Under the pieces are notes generated by a model that did not search any database, had not been told where the DNA came from, and saw only the letters and a list, made by a program, of their open reading frames with translations. 64,000 bases of DNA, from the NCBI RefSeq assembly GCF_000145235.1, contig NC_014391.1:6806501-6870500 (forward strand). The letters run 5' to 3'. The DNA is from Micromonospora aurantiaca ATCC 27029 (GTDB lineage Bacteria > Actinomycetota > Actinomycetes > Mycobacteriales > Micromonosporaceae). Made by a program: the position numbers and the translations under genes. Positions within the stretch are counted from its first letter, which is position 1. Each line of letters opens with the position of its first letter. This document shows, one piece after another, positions 51,183-59,139 of this stretch.

Positions 51183-51314
51183 ATGAGGGACAGCCGCGAC
51201 GGCAGGCTCGGAAGCTGTGGCAAGCCTATCGTCGCCTGTCACGGGTCGAGGCGGGCGGAGGATGCGCTGGCGGTGAAGCTCTCCGACCTAGTACTCCAGC
51301 CGCACTTCCGTTGA
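51183..51314 (+). CDS. Possible 43-aa small protein
   Basis: The ATG at 51183 has a good GGAGGG ribosome site 9 nt upstream and runs to a stop at 51314 ('MRDSRDGRLGSCGKPIVACH' at the start). No family and no supporting context except that it converges on the protease gene. The rest of 51021-51354 shows nothing convincing. Confidence 0.3.
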   Translation: MRDSRDGRLGSCGKPIVACHGSRRAEDALAVKLSDLVLQPHFR

Positions 51315-51354
51315 CCGTGTTTGCGCAGCTAGGACCGCAGATGCGGATCAGGCG

Positions 51355-53871
51355 TCAGAGTACACGATCGTCCACCGTAGACTGCCGCACTTGTGGCGGT
51401 GGACGATCTTTCGGGGTGGGCGGCAGGTCTGGATGACCTAATGGCGCGGATCGCTGGCCGGTTTCGGCGGGTGGAGCCGCTACGGCGAGGGCACCGCGGT
51501 TGGCGAGGTCGGCGGCTGTGCCTTCCCATATGTCGGCGTGCAGGGAGCCCGGGGTGCGTAGTGTAGGTCCGAGGCACCAGCGGCCGGTGTCGTCCGCGCT
51601 CGCAGGACGGTTTTCCTCCTCGGCGAGGGCGCGCTGGTTGAGCCGTTTACGGAAGTCGTCTGTCGATTCCGTAGCGCGGCGCACGTCGAAGCGTAAATTG
51701 TGTGAGGCGTAGCTGTATCGGCGTTTCCAGCCGCGGCGGCCGGGGTTGGGTTCGATGAAGTAGGACAAGGTGACGCGCATGCGCACTGTGGCATGGCCGA
51801 GGTCGGCGAGGATGTCGGCGGGCCACGGCAGGTCGTGCAGATGCATCTCTCGCATGGTCCCGTTGTGGAACGGGTGGATGGTGTCCTGAGCGATGAGGGT
51901 GAGCGCGTCGTTGGCGCTACGAGTGGCCCGGTCAAGATCGGGTACGCCCATGCCGTAGCGGCGGTGAACGGCGCGCAGGTCGGCCTTGCTCGTGGCCTGG
52001 TCGACGTACTTGCGCATGGCGTCGGTCCATTCGGCGGAGTGCACGATCAAAGCACGCACTGTCTCGGGCCACAGCGAGGGATAGTCGGCCATGATCGAGG
52101 CGGCGAGGTGTGCGGCCTGTGCCGTTGCGGCACTGGTAGCGCAGGTGACGGTCAGTAGCCGACTATTTGTGAGTGGCGCCTTGGTAGTGAGCAGTTGCAG
52201 CTCTTCAGGGGTGTCGAAGCTAGTGCCGGCGGGAGAACGTGCGACGTTGCCGCCTTCGAACACGACGTCTGGCTTGACCGGCCACGCGGAGTGATACGCG
52301 ACGGACGTGCGTGAGTGCGGTGACAACTCGCCTCGCGCGGCGAGGGGTGTCCAGCCGGCCCAGTGGGAGCTGGCGGTGGACAAGCTGTCCATCTGTGTGT
52401 AGGCGCCTACCGTGAGGGCGTTCCAAGCCTGTGCGGGGTTTTGGACGGCCTCGAGGTCACTGCGCTGCAGGTGGTCGTCCTGAAAGTTAGCGGGATTTAC
52501 GTTTCCGGCGGAGACAAGGAACAGCCGGTGCGCGTCGCTGTCGGCGTCGTCGAGGAACACAAGCCCGTCATCGACCGTCGCGATGGAACGGCCAGCGGCA
52601 AGGGCATCGATGGCGGCGGACCAGGACGTCGGTTGGCCGACCATGATCGCCGAGCTTGTTCCAGGATTGGCGGTAGTGTCGTTCGCGGTGATCGCCAGGG
52701 AGAAGGCCCGGTGTCGTCGTGGTGCAGTGATTTCCGCCAGGCTGGTGGCCGTAGCGGTGACGGCGCCGTACAGTTCCGGCGGATTCGACGCTGGTGGGGG
52801 CGGGGCGAGTTTGACCGACTCGAGGCGATGGCGCAAGCGAACCTGACCGGTGGCGAGCAGAGCCTCGCCGAGATCGCCGTACAGGGCCAGCCCAGCCATC
52901 TCGGTACCGTGCCCACGATGATCATGAGAGCCCCAGGTCGGGTCGCAAGCCTGGCAGTCTGCCGGATCAAGCGAGCCGGCGAGTAGAGGGTGAGCTCGGT
53001 GGACACCGGTGTCGAGTACGCAGATGGCGGGCGCGTCCGCGCCGGCCGGCCGCGTGCGCCTCGCCAGCTGATCTACCCACTCCGCCTGCTCGACGGCGGA
53101 TTCCAGCGCGATGATTTGTGCCAGCTCGTGCGGTCGCCGCAGTTCGGCGAGGTCGTCTAGCACGCCGAGCGCGCCGGCCAGCTGTTCTACTGTGGCTTGC
53201 GCGAGGACGACTATGCGCTCGCTGAAGCCAAGGGTGCGGGAGCCGAGTCGGACGCCGGCCTGTTGGGCGAATTCCTGGAACCGGCCCACCTCGTTGCCGT
53301 CGCGTCGTCGCAGCCACACTTCCCACCACACCGTCGCCGTCGGCTCGGGAAACGCGTCGGGTGGATCCGTCCAGAGCGACTCGATCGTTGCCAGACCGAT
53401 TGCCTGGATTCGGTCGACGAGGTTGCGGTTCCTCGGCTTGTCCTGCTCGGCCGTCTCTGCGTACTGCTGGAGGCGGGACACGAAGTACCCGAGGGTGCCG
53501 TCGGGCACGAACACCGTCGCGTACTCCACCACCCCGCCGGTGGTAGTCACGTCTTGAACGGACACCAGTTCTGGATGCACTTGACCGGCGCGAGGGTCCA
53601 GCGACTCCACGGCCAAGTGCACGTCGGGGAAGCTCTCGAACGTGAGGTACACGCCGTCCACCGCGCCTGAGATTGCGTAGTCCCGCTCGGCGCGTTGCTC
53701 CGTGGCTGCGCTCTCTGCTCGATGGAGCTGCTCTTGTAGTTGGCTCGCGTGTCGCTGCCGGTCCGACGGTGCCGGTACCTGCTCGCCGCCACCGCCGCCC
53801 ACTGGTCGACGGTAGGGTTCAGCAGCCGCGCCGGCGCGCAGGATGAGGTGGTGGCGGTTCCGAGCTGGCAT
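51355..53871 (-). CDS. ietS: Subtilisin-like (S8) protease, IetS-like
   Basis: 838 aa. The ATG at 53871 is just before the AAA gene stop (2-bp gap). No signal peptide, so cytoplasmic. Residues 1-270 form a non-catalytic N-terminal region. The S8 domain has Asp287 ('CVLDTGVHRAHPLL'), His321 ('HRGHGTEMAGLA'), oxyanion Asn457 ('SAGNVNP') and Ser580 ('CATSAATAQAAHLA'), followed by 'PETVRALIVHSAEW'. This large cytosolic subtilase paired with an AAA ATPase matches the IetAS anti-phage type. Triad assignment is from motif reading. Activation is probably controlled by the ATPase. Confidence 0.85.
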   Translation of the reverse strand: MPARNRHHLILRAGAAAEPYRRPVGGGGGEQVPAPSDRQRHASQLQEQLHRAESAATEQRAERDYAISGAVDGVYLTFESFPDVHLAVESLDPRAGQVHPELVSVQDVTTTGGVVEYATVFVPDGTLGYFVSRLQQYAETAEQDKPRNRNLVDRIQAIGLATIESLWTDPPDAFPEPTATVWWEVWLRRRDGNEVGRFQEFAQQAGVRLGSRTLGFSERIVVLAQATVEQLAGALGVLDDLAELRRPHELAQIIALESAVEQAEWVDQLARRTRPAGADAPAICVLDTGVHRAHPLLAGSLDPADCQACDPTWGSHDHRGHGTEMAGLALYGDLGEALLATGQVRLRHRLESVKLAPPPPASNPPELYGAVTATATSLAEITAPRRHRAFSLAITANDTTANPGTSSAIMVGQPTSWSAAIDALAAGRSIATVDDGLVFLDDADSDAHRLFLVSAGNVNPANFQDDHLQRSDLEAVQNPAQAWNALTVGAYTQMDSLSTASSHWAGWTPLAARGELSPHSRTSVAYHSAWPVKPDVVFEGGNVARSPAGTSFDTPEELQLLTTKAPLTNSRLLTVTCATSAATAQAAHLAASIMADYPSLWPETVRALIVHSAEWTDAMRKYVDQATSKADLRAVHRRYGMGVPDLDRATRSANDALTLIAQDTIHPFHNGTMREMHLHDLPWPADILADLGHATVRMRVTLSYFIEPNPGRRGWKRRYSYASHNLRFDVRRATESTDDFRKRLNQRALAEEENRPASADDTGRWCLGPTLRTPGSLHADIWEGTAADLANRGALAVAAPPAETGQRSAPLGHPDLPPTPKDRPPPQVRQSTVDDRVL

Positions 53872-53873
53872 GG

Positions 53874-54860
53874 TTACGAAGCGCTCGGGGCGGCGTTTCG
53901 TCGTTCCTGGAGAGCCGCAACCAACGTGGCGGTGGTGATGTGCTGCTGACCGGACAGGACGGCCTCCTTTGCCGCCAACTCGCAGGCGATCGTGACCTCG
54001 GCGTGGCTTAGCCCGGCGGCCGCTTGGTCGACGCGGTCCCAGGCCCACCGTCGTGGGCTCATCGTGGCGAGCCGGTTGCGGATCACCGCGCGTGCGACGT
54101 CGGGTGTTGGTAGAGGGTAGTCCACCACCAGGTCGAACCGGCGGAAGAAGGCGCGGTCGAGAAGCTGCGGGTGATTCGACGCTGCGACAAGCAGACTCGG
54201 CGAGTCAGGTTGGTCGAGGAACTGCAGGAACGAGTTGAGCACCCGGCGAATCTCGCCGACGTCGTTGCCGATCGCGCGCTCACCGGCGAGCGCATCGACC
54301 TCGTCGAAGAGATAGACGCCTCGGGTCTGGGCGAGGGCGTCGAAGATGAGACGCAGCTTCGCGGCCGTCTCGCCCATCATCTTTGTGATCAGGCCGTCGA
54401 GGCGGATGGTGAACAACGGTAGCCGAAGCTCGCCGGCGAGCACGTTAGCAGTCATCGTCTTGCCAGTACCGGGAGGGCCGATGAGTAGCAGTCGCCGCAG
54501 CGGGTGGAAACCCTTCTCCCGAAGACGGTCCTGCTGGCGTTGTTCGAGCAAGGCGCGGTCTAGCCGTTGGCGTACGCCCGCCTCCAGACAGAGGTCTGTT
54601 AACCGGCTGTCGGGGTAGGCGACGGTGAGTAGGTCAGCCAGTTCACCTCGTGGACGAGCCACTGGTACCGGTCGACCCAAATGGGCGGCGCCAGTGTGGG
54701 TGCGAAGGCCGTCTACAAGTTCGCGCATCTCTTGCGCGAACTTGCCCTGGCCGCTTCGTGCGGCGTGCGCGGCAACCTGCAACGCCACAGAGTAGAAGCG
54801 CGCGTCGTCGCCCTCACCATGGCTCCTGACCAGGGCTTTTACTTGATCTGCTGTTGCCAC
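53874..54860 (-). CDS. ietA: AAA ATPase, IetA-like partner of the subtilase
   Basis: 328 aa. A GTG start at 54860 is chosen for GGAGGTGA about 10 nt upstream. N-terminal helical region (1-120), then an AAA core with Walker A 'GPPGTGKT' (128-135), 'YLFDEVDALAGER' (Walker B, 183-195), sensor-1 Asn229 ('AASNHPQLLDRAFFRRFD') and arginine fingers at 240-241, and a C-terminal lid. Closely spaced with the protease gene. Probably senses infection and gates the protease. Confidence 0.87.
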   Translation of the reverse strand: MATADQVKALVRSHGEGDDARFYSVALQVAAHAARSGQGKFAQEMRELVDGLRTHTGAAHLGRPVPVARPRGELADLLTVAYPDSRLTDLCLEAGVRQRLDRALLEQRQQDRLREKGFHPLRRLLLIGPPGTGKTMTANVLAGELRLPLFTIRLDGLITKMMGETAAKLRLIFDALAQTRGVYLFDEVDALAGERAIGNDVGEIRRVLNSFLQFLDQPDSPSLLVAASNHPQLLDRAFFRRFDLVVDYPLPTPDVARAVIRNRLATMSPRRWAWDRVDQAAAGLSHAEVTIACELAAKEAVLSGQQHITTATLVAALQERRNAAPSAS

Positions 54861-55012
54861 CCGACTGTCACCTCCCTTCCCCCGACGTGGTCTTCTCACG
54901 CTCTGCATACATCGTGCCCGGCCTGATGGGTAGCGGCTGACCGGGCGGCAACGCTGGCTGCCTTCTGTCGCCTCCCAGGCAATCATTCGCGCTGGGCCGT
55001 GAGTGGTAAATC

Positions 55013-55040
55013 TTGACTGGTAAAATTTTATCACTATCCT
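55013..55040 (+). promoter_or_regulatory. Promoter with palindromic operator for the 55048 regulator
   Basis: -35 TTGACT (55013-55018) and -10 TATCCT (55035-55040), 16 bp apart. Between them lies the near-perfect 16-bp palindrome TGGTAAAATTTTATCA (55018-55033). The GTG start at 55048 is only 7 nt after the -10, implying a leaderless mRNA and autoregulation. Confidence 0.7.
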
Positions 55041-55047
55041 GAAACCT

Positions 55048-55293
55048 GTGCCAGTAGGGCGCGCCAAGAGAGACGAGAGCCGGTTCCGTGATCAAGCGAA
55101 CCGGCTAGCGGTGCGGCTGCGGTCGCTACGCATCGAGCGAGGCCTGACTCAGGAGCAGTTGGCCGCTCGCGCACGGGTGGCCGTCTCGACTCTGAGAAAG
55201 ATCGAATCAGGGCAGGTAGTCGAGCCCGGCTACTTCACCGTGCTATCGCTGGCGTCGGCATTGGGGCTCGGGCTAGGTGAGCTGCAGGACTGA
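55048..55293 (+). CDS. Small XRE/HTH-3 regulator divergent from the IetAS-like pair
   Basis: 81 aa. GTG at 55048 with no ribosome site, consistent with leaderless translation. One Cro/CI-type domain: 'RLRSLRIERGLTQEQLAARA' then 'VAVSTLRKIESGQVVEPG'. It probably binds the AT-rich palindrome overlapping its own promoter and the 187-bp region shared with the ATPase gene, which would repress the defence pair. Confidence 0.85.
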   Translation: MPVGRAKRDESRFRDQANRLAVRLRSLRIERGLTQEQLAARARVAVSTLRKIESGQVVEPGYFTVLSLASALGLGLGELQD

Positions 55294-56270
55294 TCGCTCG
55301 GGTGCCCCTCATGCTTGAAGGTGGGTAAGACGGCGAGCGGGGGAAGTAGGAACCCAGCGAACCGCGCTACATCGAGCATCAAGCTCCCACATCGTGGGAG
55401 ACCACGGCACTACCTGGGAGCTCCTGTCCGCTCCGCAGGCCCGCCCCCTGCTGAACTCCGTCCGGCCGCGTGACCTGGCCGGGCGCACCCGCCGCCGACT
55501 CGCCTCCGAGCTGATCACCGAGCTGGTCCAGGTCGACCAGGAGGGGCCGGTGCCGTTGAGGTCCTGCAGGGTGCTGCCGTGGTCTCGACGAGCTGGGTCA
55601 GTTCCTTGTTCGCCTTGATCGTGGAGCCCGCCTGATCGGCGACGTTGCGGACATCAGCCGCTTCGCCACCCGCGGGCACTTCGCCTCCTGGAACGGCACC
55701 TCACCCCTGGCGGCCGTGCGGGGCCGACCCCGGACCGTGCCGTTCGGTCGAGCCGTCCGACGTGGGCCGGGTCGGCGCACAGTTGCGCGGCGCCGGTTGC
55801 GCCGCCGGAACAGATCTTTGTCACCCCGGTCGGGGAGCCGCCAGGCAGCGGATGCCTGGCCGGCCCGGGTCGGCGCGCCGAGGTCGCGACCGCCCGCGGT
55901 CGGATCGCTGCCCTGGCGCACAGGGCAGATCAGCAGGGCGGAAGTCAGATGGCCGGACGGTGCAACTGTCACCACTGACCTCGCCCGGGGGCCGACGGTT
56001 CCGCCGCCATCCGTGCGGGGCGCCGACCCAGGTCAGCGGCGGCCGACCACCCCCGCCCCGACCCTGGGAGGGAAGATCGACAGAATTGGCCCACAGTAGA
56101 CAGTGATCGACGACTGGCCAGCGGGCACCTCAACCATGATCCGGACCAGGCGACGCGAAACGCACTGGTCAGCACGCACCCGCACGAACCCCGCCCAGAC
56201 GGCACGGCGACAACGGAGCACCATCGGAGCACCGTGGTCCCGCATCTTGGAAGATCGCAGCACATCGTGG
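55294..56270. other. About 1 kb without an intact gene, between defence genes and tRNA
   Basis: Contains the IS110-type remnant (55394-55715). The rest, 55716-56270, shows no convincing gene on either strand. Confidence 0.6.
55394..55715 (+). pseudogene. IS110-type transposase remnant with an internal inversion
   Basis: Plus strand 55394-55545 reads 'ARPLLNSVRPRDLAGRTRRR' and 'LASELITELVQVDQ'. The following ~84 bp make sense only on the minus strand ('KANKELTQLVETT', then 'GSTLQDLNGTGPS' after a frame slip). Plus strand from ~55628 resumes with 'LIGDVADISRFATRGHFASW' and 'NGTSPL'. Together these are consecutive parts of the IS110 C-terminal half, with the middle part flipped. Non-functional. 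Confidence 0.6.
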
Positions 56271-56275
56271 GAAAG

Positions 56276-56319
56276 AATCAAGGCCGCGACCGACGTTTCC
56301 GCTGGTCACGGCCTTGATT
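56276..56319 (-). terminator. Terminator-like hairpin after tRNA-Arg
   Basis: 16-bp arms with one mismatch (AATCAAGGCCGCGACC at 56276-56291; complement at 56304-56319), 12-nt loop, 5 bp beyond the tRNA 3' end. Confidence 0.7.
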
Positions 56320-56324
56320 GCTTG

Positions 56325-56397
56325 TGCGCCCGAAGGGACTCGAACCCCTAACCTTCTGATCCGTAGTCAGATGCTCTATCCGTTGAGCTACGGGCGC
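56325..56397 (-). tRNA. tRNA-Arg (anticodon ACG)
   Basis: 73 nt, cloverleaf by inspection: acceptor GCGCCCG/CGGGCGC, discriminator A, anticodon loop CTACGGA, T-arm GGTTCGAGTCC. No encoded CCA. Its 3' end faces the accessory region to the left, the usual orientation for an integration site. Confidence 0.95.
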
Positions 56398-56433
56398 CTG
56401 GTGCTCGGCCAGTCTACACAACCGGCTTTCGCG

Positions 56434-56524
56434 CGGAGACTCCGGGATTCGAACCCGGGAGGGGCTTTAAGACCCCAACCGCATTAGCAGTGCGGCGCCA
56501 TAGACCAGACTAGGCGAAGTCTCC
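56434..56524 (-). tRNA. tRNA-Ser (anticodon GCT)
   Basis: 91 nt with acceptor GGAGACT/AGTCTCC and discriminator G, long variable arm, anticodon loop CTGCTAA between CCGCA and TGCGG. Lies 36 bp upstream of tRNA-Arg on the same strand. Confidence 0.95.
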
Positions 56525-56658
56525 CTGGTGACCCACGAGGTCACCGCGCCCGAGGATACAGGTCCGTACCCGCCCGGGGCAAAGCGACTATCGGACCGGC
56601 CGCCCCGACCGCGTTTTCGTCGTGTGCCAGATCACGCCCACGGCTACGCTCCATCGAT

Positions 56659-58158
56659 ATGCAGGAGCAGCCGCCGAGCGATCCGCCCCGTCGCGAGCCC
56701 GCCCCCAAGGCCCGGCGGAGCCGCTCCCCACGACCGACGTTCAACCCACCGACACCGGAGCCCGCCGCGGAGAACGCGACGAGCGACACACCGCCGCCCC
56801 GGCGTCCGCGCCGGGCGGCGCCCACTGTCGTCTTCCAGCCGCCGACGCCGGCCGCCGACGCACCGCCGGCGCCGCGCCCGCGCCCGGCCGCCGACCCTTC
56901 GCCGGCCGATCCGGGTACGCCCGGCGAGCACGCCGCTCCGAAGGCTTCTGTCGACGGCCCGGGTACGCCGCCGAAAGAGACGTCCACGACTCCCTCGGGC
57001 ACGACTGCCGGAGAGCCGTCGCCGAGCGCCGGGGAGGGCACGCTCCCGGCCGATGAGAGGCCCGTCACAGCAAAGCAGCAGCAAGCCACCGAGCCTCCGG
57101 CCGGGCCGGTCTCCCCACCGGCCGGGGAGGAAACACCGAAACGGGCGCGCCGCGCTCCCGCCGCCAAGAAGGCCGCCCCAGTCGCGAAGAAAGCGGCCCC
57201 AGTTGTGAAGAAGGCTGCGCCGGCGGTCAAGAAGGCCACTCGGAAGGCGTCGCCTCCGAAGCAGGAGACGGCGATCAGCACGACGGAGCCCACACCCACC
57301 GAACGGCAGCCCGACGGCACCGAGCCGGTCACGGCGGAGCGTCCCGTCACCGCACCTTCGCCCGGACGGACCCGCCGGACCACGAAAGCCGCCCCGTCGG
57401 CGGCGATGGCGATCCCGGCAACGGCGAGTCCAGCCGCCGCCGACACCACGACACCCCGCGCCGAGCAGTCCGACGAGCCGACGCACGGCACGGTCGTCGA
57501 GCGGGCACCCGCACAACCCGACGTCACGCGTACCCCGATGGAGGGCTGGCGGGCGGTGGGGCCGCAGCTGCGCGACCACCCCGGGTTCGCGCCGGAGCTG
57601 CTGGCCCTGGCGGCGGTCGACGCGCTCGGGCCGCGGGCCGCGTCCTGGGTGGAGCAGGTACGGCGGGCCTACCCGGAGGCGGACGCCGACGGGGTGGCTC
57701 GGCTGGCGACGCGGCGGTTCGTGCGGATGGCCGGTACGGGTGGGGCGCTCGCGGCGGGCGCCGGGCTGTTCGCGCCGGTCGCGGAGCTGGCGACGGTGCT
57801 GTGGACGCAGGCGAACCTGGTGCTGCATCTGGCAGCGGCGTACGGGCGGGATCCGGCGCATCCGGATCGGGCCGCCGAGCTGCTGGTGCTCACGTTGGTG
57901 CACCCGGACGACGGCACCGCGCGGGCGGCGCTGGCGGCGGCTCGGGCGGCTGATGCTCCGGCGGAGGGTCCGTGGGGGCGCGTGGTGGAGGCGGCCTGGC
58001 GGCTGGCGACGCCGGTGGCCGCGCAGGCGGGTGGCTGGCTCGGGCTGCGGTTGGCCGCCCGGTTGCTGCCGGGCGCGGCGGCGCTGGCGGCCGCGACCGG
58101 CGGTACGGCGACGGCCGAGCGGGTGGCCGCGCGGGCGGTCGCCCGGTATCGGGCGTGA
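56659..58158 (+). CDS. Protein with long disordered Lys/Ala-repeat region and helical C-terminal domain
   Basis: 499 aa from ATG 56659. Residues 1-300 are Pro/Thr/Ala-rich and disordered, with a histone-H1-like block of KKAAP-type repeats at about 168-196. Residues ~300-499 form a helical domain with hydrophobic stretches ('AGTGGALAAGAGLFAPVAEL', 'LRLAARLLPGAAALAAATGG'), resembling EcsC-like proteins. Function unknown; the basic block could bind nucleic acid or an acidic partner. Core-chromosome context. Confidence 0.8.
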   Translation: MQEQPPSDPPRREPAPKARRSRSPRPTFNPPTPEPAAENATSDTPPPRRPRRAAPTVVFQPPTPAADAPPAPRPRPAADPSPADPGTPGEHAAPKASVDGPGTPPKETSTTPSGTTAGEPSPSAGEGTLPADERPVTAKQQQATEPPAGPVSPPAGEETPKRARRAPAAKKAAPVAKKAAPVVKKAAPAVKKATRKASPPKQETAISTTEPTPTERQPDGTEPVTAERPVTAPSPGRTRRTTKAAPSAAMAIPATASPAAADTTTPRAEQSDEPTHGTVVERAPAQPDVTRTPMEGWRAVGPQLRDHPGFAPELLALAAVDALGPRAASWVEQVRRAYPEADADGVARLATRRFVRMAGTGGALAAGAGLFAPVAELATVLWTQANLVLHLAAAYGRDPAHPDRAAELLVLTLVHPDDGTARAALAAARAADAPAEGPWGRVVEAAWRLATPVAAQAGGWLGLRLAARLLPGAAALAAATGGTATAERVAARAVARYRA

Positions 58159-58243
58159 TCGACACCAGTTCGGCGAGCCGGCGCGGTCAGGCGGGCCCGA
58201 TGCCGCCACTTCCCCGACCTGGCGGCGGACGGAACGCGTGCGG

Positions 58244-59017
58244 TCAGAGCCAGTCGAACCAGGACTTCGGCAGCATCGCGTAGCCGACGAACGCGAAGAT
58301 GTCGAGCAGCGTGTGCGCGACGATCAGCGGGGCGACCCGGCGGGTACGCAGGTAGAACAGCCCGAAGATCACGCCCATGACGGCGTTGCCGACGAACGCG
58401 CCGAAGCCCTGGTAGAGGTGGTACGAGCCGCGCAGCAGCGCGCTCGTGGCGAGCACCGCGCCGATCCGCCAGTTGAGCTGCCGCAGCCGGGTGATCAGGT
58501 AGCCGACCACGATCACCTCCTCCAGCACGGCGTTCTGCACGGCGGCGAGGATCAGCACCGGCACCGTCCACCAGAGGTCCGGCAGCGCGGCCGGGACCAG
58601 CGTGGCGTTGAGCCCGAGCTGCGCCGCCGCCCAGAACAGCGCCAGCCCGGGCAGGCCGATGAGCGCGGTCAGGCCCGCGCCCCGGGCCAGGTCGGAGGCG
58701 GGCCGGCGGAAGTCGACGCCGAGCGTCCGTGCCGGGTCGCCGGGGTCGCGCGCCAGCAGGTGTACGGCGAGCAGTACCGGCAGCAGCGCGAAGACGATCC
58801 CGAGCAGCTGGTACGTGAGGTCGAGGTACGGCCGGGCCGACGCGGAGGTGTTCAGCGCGGCGGTCTGCTTGGACAGTCCGCCGGTCGCGGTCAGCTTCGC
58901 GATCAGCGAGACGAGCGCGTACACGGCCGACTGGCCGAGGGACAGACCGAGCACGAGCAGCGTCTCGGTGCCCAGCATCCGGCGGGAGACCGGGCGGGCC
59001 AGCTCGTCAACCGTCAC
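58244..59017 (-). CDS. CPBP-family intramembrane metalloprotease
   Basis: 257 aa from GTG 59017. Multi-span membrane protein with the three CPBP motifs: 'LEEVIVVGYLITRL' (EExxx), 'LRGSYHLYQGFGAF' (xxxH) and 'HTLLDIF'. The family (CAAX prenyl protease 2/bacteriocin-processing) cuts within or next to membranes. Converges on the 56659 gene. Substrate unknown. Confidence 0.9.
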   Translation of the reverse strand: MTVDELARPVSRRMLGTETLLVLGLSLGQSAVYALVSLIAKLTATGGLSKQTAALNTSASARPYLDLTYQLLGIVFALLPVLLAVHLLARDPGDPARTLGVDFRRPASDLARGAGLTALIGLPGLALFWAAAQLGLNATLVPAALPDLWWTVPVLILAAVQNAVLEEVIVVGYLITRLRQLNWRIGAVLATSALLRGSYHLYQGFGAFVGNAVMGVIFGLFYLRTRRVAPLIVAHTLLDIFAFVGYAMLPKSWFDWL

Positions 59018-59139
59018 CGGACCATGAAAGCACTTCGGCGACCGGGCCGGACGGTCGCACAGCCTGTGCGACCGGCGTACACGCTCCGTGGACATTCTAT
59101 GCGGGCCGATCCGCCCGTACGGAGAAGGAGCGTGCCCCT

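Noticed and set aside
51355..53871. Subtilase as the missing lanthipeptide leader peptidase
   Set aside because: It has no signal peptide, is paired with an AAA ATPase and is separated from the cluster by a regulator, a dehydrogenase and a relic gene.
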